Below, in pieces: positions 1-3,963 of a stretch of 5,165 nucleotides of DNA; within the stretch, counting starts at the first letter, position 1, and each line of letters starts with the position of its first letter. Made by a program: the position numbers and the translations under genes. Source of the DNA: Deltaproteobacteria bacterium (GTDB taxonomy: Bacteria > Desulfobacterota_B > Binatia > UBA9968); assembly GCA_022545745.1 (NCBI GenBank), contig JACZQL010000159.1, forward strand, positions 1-5,165. The letters run 5' to 3'. The notes beneath the pieces were generated by a model. The model had not been told where the DNA came from, made no database searches, and saw nothing but the letters and a program-made list of their open reading frames with translations.

Positions 1-46
1 TTAGAAGCATCTGGTTCACATTTGTTGCAGTAACACGGTAATTTTC

Positions 47-163
47 ATGCAAAACAAGAAGATATTAGTCACTGGCGGTGCCGGTTACATCGGCAGCCAC
101 GTCGTCCGCCAGCTCGGTCAGGCCGGCGAGTCAGTAGTCACGCTGGACAACCTCAGCACCGCT
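47..163 (+). pseudogene. galE: GalE (UDP-glucose 4-epimerase) N-terminal fragment, about 39 codons
   Basis: The first 38 residues carry the NAD-binding glycine motif GxxGxxG (GGAGYIG, residues 10-16), then SHVVRQL and LDNLST, the standard opening of UDP-glucose 4-epimerases. A full enzyme has about 335-340 residues and needs the catalytic Ser/Thr and YxxxK, all absent here. Similarity stops abruptly after LSTA, where GalE normally reads LSTG and continues. The upstream 46 bases are AT-rich (about 35% GC over bases 1-60), unlike the rest of the window. This is either a misassembled contig end or a real recombination scar; it cannot be a working epimerase. Confidence 0.75.
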
Positions 164-1180
164 CTCGGGGAAGTCGGACAGAACATGGAGGACTTGGTTT
201 CCCTATGGGTCTTGCTCACCCATTACGACGACTGCGACGCGGTGCTCCGGGTTTTGAACGAGCATTTCCCCGACCCGAAATTCGCTTACCCTGCGGTTAC
301 TGTGTTGGGGGGCACGAAACTCGAGGCCGGATGCAAGCTTCGCGTTGACGCAATTGCGTCGGTCTCTTCGAATCGCGGGCAGCTCAGTGTGGCGGAAATG
401 CCGCTTGCTCCTGGGGTTCGCAGCCACGGGGTGCGCTCAGGTGATCTTTACTTTCTCTCGGGTGTTGATGGTAGCGAGCAGGATGCCGTCAGCGCCGATC
501 CCTATGAGGCCATGTCCCGGCAGGTGACCACCATCCTGGACCGCGCCGTTGTGATTCTAGGCAGTGAAGGCCTCTCGCTTAGCGATATTTTTCGTAACTA
601 CAACTTCCTTTGCCGCATGGGAGATCCGAAGAGTAAAGACGGCCATCGCGACACCCGACGCAAGCGACTTGGCAGTGTCTTCAAGCCCGAAGAGTTTCCC
701 GCCCAGACGCGCATCGGCGTCAGCTCCCTGGGAAGGAACATTCTGCAGCGTTCCATCTTTATTGCCACGAGCCACAGAGGGAAGAAATACGTCTCCAGCG
801 ATAAAGTTCGTTTGACTCCAGGCATCTTTTCTCAATCGGTGCGTGTGGGCGACTGGCTGTTCATCGCAGGACAGGACTCCATAGGCCTTGACCAGCAAAC
901 CATCGGCGCGAATGACCTGGCGGTGCAAACCAACGAATGCCTGACGCACATCAAGGACATCGTGGAGGCCGCGGGCGGGGGCTTGGCGGATGTGGTCAAA
1001 ACCACAGTCTACTTACTGAAGGGCCAGGACCGTTCCCTATGCGTGTCCACCTACCGTAAGTTTTTCAGCACCCAGTTTACCAACCAGTGCATGCCCACCG
1101 GTCTGACCATTGGCGTCGAGGACCTCCACCCTGGTTGCTTGGTGGAGGTCGACGCAGTGGCTTACCTGGGGGCGAAGTAA
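47..1180 (+). CDS. Chimeric ORF: GalE N-terminus joined to a tandem RidA/YjgF-family protein
   Basis: This 377-residue frame has two unrelated parts. Residues 1-38 are the first beta-alpha-beta of a GalE-type epimerase (TGGAGYIGSH dinucleotide motif, then LDNLST). From about residue 39 it is Rid family. Residues 40-105 match only the C-terminal half of a Rid domain (GQNMEDLV, then YPAV and VDAIA). Residues 118-242 form a second domain (GVRSGDLYFLSGV to FPAQTRIGV). Residues 257-377 form a third (SQSVRVGDWLFIAGQ, DVVKTTVYL, LVEVDAVAYL). In Rid enzymes a conserved Arg after 'PA' (Arg105 in E. coli RidA) is needed for 2-aminoacrylate/imine deamination. The aligned residues here are Val84, Gln220 and Gly352, so deaminase activity is unlikely. 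No membrane segment or signal peptide is seen. The ATG at 47 belongs to the GalE piece and lacks a clear ribosome binding site, so the true Rid start is not in this window. The Rid assignment is secure; the fusion is probably artefactual. Confidence 0.85.
   Translation: MQNKKILVTGGAGYIGSHVVRQLGQAGESVVTLDNLSTALGEVGQNMEDLVSLWVLLTHYDDCDAVLRVLNEHFPDPKFAYPAVTVLGGTKLEAGCKLRVDAIASVSSNRGQLSVAEMPLAPGVRSHGVRSGDLYFLSGVDGSEQDAVSADPYEAMSRQVTTILDRAVVILGSEGLSLSDIFRNYNFLCRMGDPKSKDGHRDTRRKRLGSVFKPEEFPAQTRIGVSSLGRNILQRSIFIATSHRGKKYVSSDKVRLTPGIFSQSVRVGDWLFIAGQDSIGLDQQTIGANDLAVQTNECLTHIKDIVEAAGGGLADVVKTTVYLLKGQDRSLCVSTYRKFFSTQFTNQCMPTGLTIGVEDLHPGCLVEVDAVAYLGAK
155..172. other. GalE/Rid junction
   Basis: GalE-like sequence ends at about codons 37-39 (Ser-Thr-Ala). 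Rid-like sequence (Leu-Gly-Glu-Val-Gly, corresponding to the helix before the conserved D-[LV]-V strand) begins at about codons 40-41. The first half of the Rid domain, including its usual G-x-[LV]-x-[FV]-[VI]-SGQ strand, is missing. Reading frame is kept across the join. No insertion sequence, direct repeat or att-like core is visible at the junction. Confidence 0.65.
1121..1150 (+). repeat. Perfect 10-bp inverted repeat near the 3' end of the Rid gene
   Basis: GACCTCCACC (1121-1130) and GGTGGAGGTC (1141-1150) are exact reverse complements with a 10-nt loop, giving a GC-rich mRNA hairpin. It lies inside the coding region for the conserved Rid C-terminal strand (LHPGCLVEVD), 28 bases before the stop codon. 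There is no following T-run, so it is not a standard intrinsic terminator. It could stabilise the transcript's 3' end or be a by-product of codon choice. Confidence 0.5.
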
Positions 1181-1215
1181 TGGGGTGCAGTGGAACAACC
1201 CGCGGGAAACTGACC

Positions 1216-1350
1216 TAAGGCGCAAAGCACAAAGCGAAACCAGCTGGCAGCGGGCACGAGGCAGCAAGAAAGCAAATACAAGAAAGCAGTTGGCAAAAAT
1301 CAGACAACAGCAAGCAGAAGTCAGCAAAGCGCCAAGCGCAAAGTGTCAAA
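1216..1350 (+). repeat. T-poor low-complexity tract rich in AGCAA/AAAGC words
   Basis: The + strand here is nearly devoid of T; for example, only 4 of the 60 bases in 1261-1320 are T. Short words recur irregularly: GCAAAGC, CAAAGCG, CAGCAAG, and CAAGAAAGCA exactly twice (1265-1274 and 1279-1288). The right end (CAAAGCGCCAAGCGCAAAG) resembles degenerate GCAAAGCGC-type intergenic repeats. An open frame crosses the tract, but it translates to low-complexity Lys/Gln/Ala-rich sequence with no start signal, so I do not call a gene. Confidence 0.6.
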
Positions 1351-1435
1351 AGGTATTAACCGCAGATTTACGCCGAGGGACACAGATTGATGCAGAAGGC
1401 AATGCGCTAAGCGCACGGCGCTAGAACATATTAAC

Positions 1436-1465
1436 CGCAGATTTACGCAGATTATCGCAGATACT
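1436..1465 (+). repeat. Three tandem 10-base units CGCAGATNNN inside arm B
   Basis: CGCAGATTTA (1436-1445), CGCAGATTAT (1446-1455) and CGCAGATACT (1456-1465) repeat with a 10-base period, close to one turn of DNA. The first seven bases are invariant. The mirrored arm B' (1593-1624) keeps the same spacing on the other strand, with one unit changed to the CGCCGAT form. This is seen directly; any protein-binding role is inference. Confidence 0.65.
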
Positions 1466-1471
1466 AGTTTT

Positions 1472-1509
1472 CATGCCCGTCGGGCATGTTTCGGCCATTC
1501 TGGCCGAAA
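1472..1509. repeat. Two back-to-back perfect hairpins at the centre of the palindrome
   Basis: Hairpin 1 is CATGCCCG-T-CGGGCATG (1472-1488), an 8-base perfect dyad around a single base. Hairpin 2 is TTTCGGCCA-TTC-TGGCCGAAA (1489-1509), a 9-base perfect stem with a 3-base loop. They abut with no gap. Hairpin 2 is followed by As rather than Ts on the + strand, and on the - strand it is followed by hairpin 1. Neither strand therefore offers a stem plus U-tract terminator. Confidence 0.75.
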
Positions 1510-1756
1510 AACTGTCAGTTTCCATCGGCGTCCATCCGCAGCTGGTAACTCTTAACGCTTTGCTCTATGCGCTCTGCTCTTTGCAAATTTTCATCTGCGT
1601 TAATCGGCGTGAATCTGCGGTTAGTGCTTAGTTAAAGAAATGTTTTTCGGCGAAAATCTGCGGTTAAAACTCTTTCCGGTCTTGGAGTCTTGGCGCGAAA
1701 CACATTATTGAAGTCGTTCTTTTCTAAATTTGATAGGGAAGAATCTAACATAAGGT

Positions 1757-1785
1757 TTGACTTCATTTTTTGCATGGCTTAACAT
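1757..1785 (+). promoter_or_regulatory. Sigma70-type promoter for the binding protein/amidohydrolase operon
   Basis: TTGACT (1757-1762, five of six bases match the -35 consensus) is followed after exactly 17 bases by TAACAT (1780-1785, four of six match the -10 consensus). Transcription would begin near 1792, leaving a leader of about 72 bases before the GTG at 1864. The surrounding DNA is AT-rich, with a T6 run in the spacer. It is the only well-formed promoter I see, and it lies directly upstream of the operon. Confidence 0.6.
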
Positions 1786-1787
1786 GC
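1772..1787. promoter_or_regulatory. Candidate operator: GCATG-N6-CATGC dyad over the -10 element
   Basis: GCATG (1772-1776) and CATGC (1783-1787) form a perfect 5-base dyad with a 6-base spacer, and the right half covers the end of the proposed -10 hexamer. A repressor bound here would block the promoter. No regulator gene is in the window, and a 5-base dyad can occur by chance, so this is only suggestive. Confidence 0.3.
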
Positions 1788-1853
1788 GCTCGCACTAAGA
1801 TGGAATGCCAACACCATCGCATCCCATTCCTTTGATGCTTTGGCGAGATGAGA

Positions 1854-1860
1854 GGGAGGA
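1854..1860 (+). promoter_or_regulatory. Ribosome binding site GGGAGGA supporting a GTG start at 1864
   Basis: A strong Shine-Dalgarno match sits three bases before GTG (1864-1866), slightly closer than usual. The nearby upstream ATGs (1805, 1835, 1848) are all in other frames, so this site decides the start of the binding-protein gene. Confidence 0.7.
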
Positions 1861-1863
1861 ACC

Positions 1864-2892
1864 GTGACTGACAGCAGACGCAGATACAATGCAGGGGTAC
1901 AGCGTTCCAAGGGGCTCCTGGAGCTGGCCGCGGAGCTTTATGACAGTTCGCTCTCCTTCGAGACTACCCGGGGGGCTCAAGGCGCGCTCCAAATCGATTC
2001 CCGCTTGGGGTCTACTATTCACCTCTCGTTGACCGGGTCACGCTCGCGCCGGAGTAACGGTGTCGATCTCTCCATTGCCGTTGGCGGTTTTCAGGAGCTC
2101 AAAGCGGTTGCGCAGAAAAAGCTTTCCCTTCTGTGGATCAATCCCTCCATAGCCGTGATGATGGCATTTAAGGGGAAAGGACCTTTCGCTAAACCGCTTC
2201 CTCTGAGGACCATAGCCGTATTCCCTTCTCACGATGTGGTGGGCTTCGCCGTGCACCAATCAACGGGCATTACGTCACTGGCCCAGATCAAGCAAGAACG
2301 GATTCCTTTGCGTCTTTCCACTGGGCGCACCATCAAACCCCCTTTTTTGCAAGACACCACCATGTTTTCGGTAGGCGAGGTCATAAAGGCGGCAAAATTT
2401 AGTCTCGCGGACATTCGCAAGTGGGGAGGAAAGATTCAGACCGCGCGGAGACCCAGCCATCCGGACCGCCGTGCGGCTATCGAGGATGGTCAAATCAACG
2501 CGGTCTTCGATGAAGGGATCCTAAGCTGGGGGCAGGCCGCTGTAGACCACGGGTTTCATTTCCTGCCCGTGGAAGGTGCAATTCGGGCCCGAATGGTGGC
2601 CATGGGATATCGACCGGTGGTGATGTCCAAAGATCGTTTGCCCGGCATACCCGAAGAGGTGGAGACTTTGGATTTTAGCGGGTGGCCCATGGTGGTCCAT
2701 GCTGACATGGCAGACGATGTCGCCTATGCCTTGTGTGAGGCCATTGAAGCACGCAAGGATGCTATACCCACGGATAATTATAAACCGCTGGAACTATCCC
2801 AGCTTTGCTCTGATAATGAAGAAACGGCTTGTGATGTCCCCCTCCACGCGGGGGCGCAGCGGTTCTACCGCGAAAGGGGATATTTGAAATAA
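1864..2892 (+). CDS. TAXI-like (TRAP-associated) solute-binding protein without signal peptide
   Basis: This 342-residue protein resembles TAXI-type solute receptors, the periplasmic binding protein type 2 fold that captures organic ligands for TRAP transporters. Supporting segments are VDLSIAVGGFQELK (67-80), LWINPSIAVMMAFKGKGPF (90-108), PLRTIAVFPSHDVVGFAV (113-130), GITSLAQIK (135-143), DGQINAVFDEGI (208-219), and a C-terminus with GWPMVVHADM, ALCEAIEARKDAIP and FYRERGYL. The N-terminus (TDSRRRYNAG) has no hydrophobic stretch, so export is not predicted. No TRAP membrane subunit is in the window. It starts at GTG with a strong RBS behind a good promoter, and its stop lies 12 bases before the next gene. 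In an operon with two amidohydrolases, a cytosolic binding or sensing role for their substrate is a reasonable inference. Family assignment is from motif memory; the ligand is unknown. Confidence 0.75.
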   Translation: MTDSRRRYNAGVQRSKGLLELAAELYDSSLSFETTRGAQGALQIDSRLGSTIHLSLTGSRSRRSNGVDLSIAVGGFQELKAVAQKKLSLLWINPSIAVMMAFKGKGPFAKPLPLRTIAVFPSHDVVGFAVHQSTGITSLAQIKQERIPLRLSTGRTIKPPFLQDTTMFSVGEVIKAAKFSLADIRKWGGKIQTARRPSHPDRRAAIEDGQINAVFDEGILSWGQAAVDHGFHFLPVEGAIRARMVAMGYRPVVMSKDRLPGIPEEVETLDFSGWPMVVHADMADDVAYALCEAIEARKDAIPTDNYKPLELSQLCSDNEETACDVPLHAGAQRFYRERGYLK

Positions 2893-2904
2893 ATAGGAGG
2901 CTCT

Positions 2905-3927
2905 ATGGCAAAGGCTTATGTCGACGCTGATGGGCATGTGATGGAGAACGATGAAGACTTGATCCAGTTTGTAGCGGCACCGTTCAATAACCGGGGTCCA
3001 CGCAACATGGTACCGAGTCTCGACCACTTTCACACGCCGTCCGATGGAACTCCGCGGACCCCTGGGACCTTTGACCGGAGTATCGGGCCGGAACAATGGC
3101 TCGATTTCCTCGAACGAACGAAGACCGAGTTTGCAGTGCTCTATCCTACCACTGGATTGGCATACGGTAACGTGGCCTACCCTGAGTGGGCGCTGGCCTA
3201 CGCGCGAGGCTACAACGATTACATTCACAAGCGGTACCTTCAGCGCAGCCCCCGCTTTCAGGCCGTGGCGTTGATCCCGATGCAAAGCGTCGCTGAGGCA
3301 GTGACTGAGCTACGACGTGCGGTTAAGGATCTCGGCTTTTTGGGTGCGATGATCCCTTCCAATGGGCTGACCCGCCATGTGAGCCATCCCGAGTTCTGGC
3401 CCATTTACGAAGAGGCAGAGAAGCTTAACTGTGTCATGGCCGTGCATGGCGGCAGCTACATCAATCTAGGGTTCAATAGCTTTATGAAGTTTCCGGCGAC
3501 GCGGGCGCTGGGTATGCCGTTTCCGCTGGCCATTGCCCTGACTGGAATGATGGTCGATGGGGTGTTCGACCATTTCCCGAACTTACGGGTCGGGTTCATG
3601 GAGGGCGGTACCGCCTGGATTCCGCTTGTGCTCGATCGGCTGGAGCGCGAATTGGAATACGGCGGGCTAAAGATGAAGCGGCATCCCGCGGAATATTTCA
3701 AGGACGACCGCATCTTCGTGGGGTGCGAGGGCAACGAGAAGGCACTCTCCTATGCCATCGATCGCGTGGGTCCCCAACCGTTCATGTTTGCCTCGGATTT
3801 CCCGCACGAAATCTCCATAAACAACTGCATGGAGGAAATCGACGAGATACTGGAGCGGGAAGATCTGCCGAATGAACACAAAGCAGCTATTCTGGGCGAT
3901 AACGCACGCCGGTTTTACCGGCACTAA
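2905..3927 (+). CDS. Amidohydrolase_2 family metal-dependent hydrolase (ACMSD-like TIM barrel)
   Basis: This complete 340-residue protein starts at ATG, with TAGGAGG four bases upstream. It has the layout of the Amidohydrolase_2 (PF04909) family, which includes ACMSD and other decarboxylases and hydrolases of aromatic and lactone compounds. Visible features are the N-terminal metal motif DADGHVME (Asp9, His11), CVMAVHGG (His181), FPNLRVGFMEGGTAWIP (Glu233), FMFASDFPHE (Asp298, His301), and the usual family ending ILGDNARRFYRH. The first metal-binding motif is D-x-H rather than the textbook H-x-H, and the position often read as H-x-G is Glu in FMEGG; related proteins often share both changes. 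It should be cytosolic. It lies 12 bases after the binding protein and 36 before a second paralogue, so co-transcription is likely. The substrate cannot be told from sequence. Confidence 0.88.
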   Translation: MAKAYVDADGHVMENDEDLIQFVAAPFNNRGPRNMVPSLDHFHTPSDGTPRTPGTFDRSIGPEQWLDFLERTKTEFAVLYPTTGLAYGNVAYPEWALAYARGYNDYIHKRYLQRSPRFQAVALIPMQSVAEAVTELRRAVKDLGFLGAMIPSNGLTRHVSHPEFWPIYEEAEKLNCVMAVHGGSYINLGFNSFMKFPATRALGMPFPLAIALTGMMVDGVFDHFPNLRVGFMEGGTAWIPLVLDRLERELEYGGLKMKRHPAEYFKDDRIFVGCEGNEKALSYAIDRVGPQPFMFASDFPHEISINNCMEEIDEILEREDLPNEHKAAILGDNARRFYRH

Positions 3928-3963
3928 ATGTGAAATAACCGTAGGAATGAAAAGGAGCGCCCC

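Larger units (their letters stand above)
1356..1667. repeat. Nested palindromic repeat element (A-B-[two hairpins]-B'-A')
   Basis: Arm A (1356-1376) pairs with A' (1647-1667) at 20 of 21 bases. Inside it, arm B (1431-1462) pairs with B' (1593-1624) at 28 of 32. All arms share the core TTAACCGCAGATTTACGC or its complement, so this is one repeat family with two copies in each orientation. The centre holds two adjacent perfect hairpins (1472-1488 and 1489-1509). There is no transposase, no target-site duplication I can find and no coding potential. It resembles the dispersed CGCAGATTAACGCAGAT-type intergenic repeats I recall from environmental bacterial genomes; their function is not known to me. 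A non-autonomous, MITE-like or REP-like element is the best general description. Confidence 0.75.
1181..1860. other. 680-bp gene-free spacer of repeats plus the downstream promoter
   Basis: No frame here has a ribosome binding site, plausible composition or recognisable family. From left to right it contains a short unremarkable stretch to 1215, a T-poor tract (about 1216-1350), a nested inverted-repeat element (1356-1667), an imperfect 8-base tandem (CTTGGAGT CTTGGCGC, 1681-1696), an AT-rich stretch, and a sigma70-type promoter followed by an 80-base leader. No tRNA, transposase remnant or CRISPR array is seen. Confidence 0.7.

Noticed and set aside
1..33. Ten open codons ending in TAA that could be the 3' end of an upstream gene
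   Set aside because: Too short to judge and without a recognisable motif; an open run of this length is expected by chance.
557..949. 130-codon - strand frame
   Set aside because: It lies wholly antisense to clearly conserved Rid domain sequence and has no motif of its own.
1037..1327. 96-codon - strand frame
   Set aside because: It overlaps the end of the Rid gene antisense and the low-complexity tract; its sequence is Cys/Leu/Arg-rich with no family likeness or start signal.
1110..1424. 104-codon + strand frame across the T-poor tract
   Set aside because: It starts inside the Rid gene in another frame, has no ribosome binding site, and its length is explained by the lack of T (hence of stop codons) in the repeat tract.
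1489..1515. Intrinsic terminator for the Rid gene
   Set aside because: The stem is good but is followed by As, not Ts, on the + strand, and it lies over 300 bases after the stop codon.
1356..1667. CRISPR array
   Set aside because: The repeats are inverted around a centre rather than regularly direct, spacers differ in length, and no cas gene is present.
1802..1830. GGAATG...CATTCC inverted repeat in the operon leader, considered as a riboswitch or attenuator
   Set aside because: Six-base stem with a 17-base loop; no recognised riboswitch core or alternative pairing is visible.
2794..3285. 163-codon - strand frame
   Set aside because: Antisense shadow of the binding-protein end and first amidohydrolase, both supported by family motifs and ribosome binding sites.
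3908..3922. GCCGGT-TTT-ACCGGC hairpin just before the stop of the first amidohydrolase
   Set aside because: Only a 6-base stem without a T-run; the next gene follows 36 bases after the stop codon with a good ribosome binding site, so termination here is unlikely.
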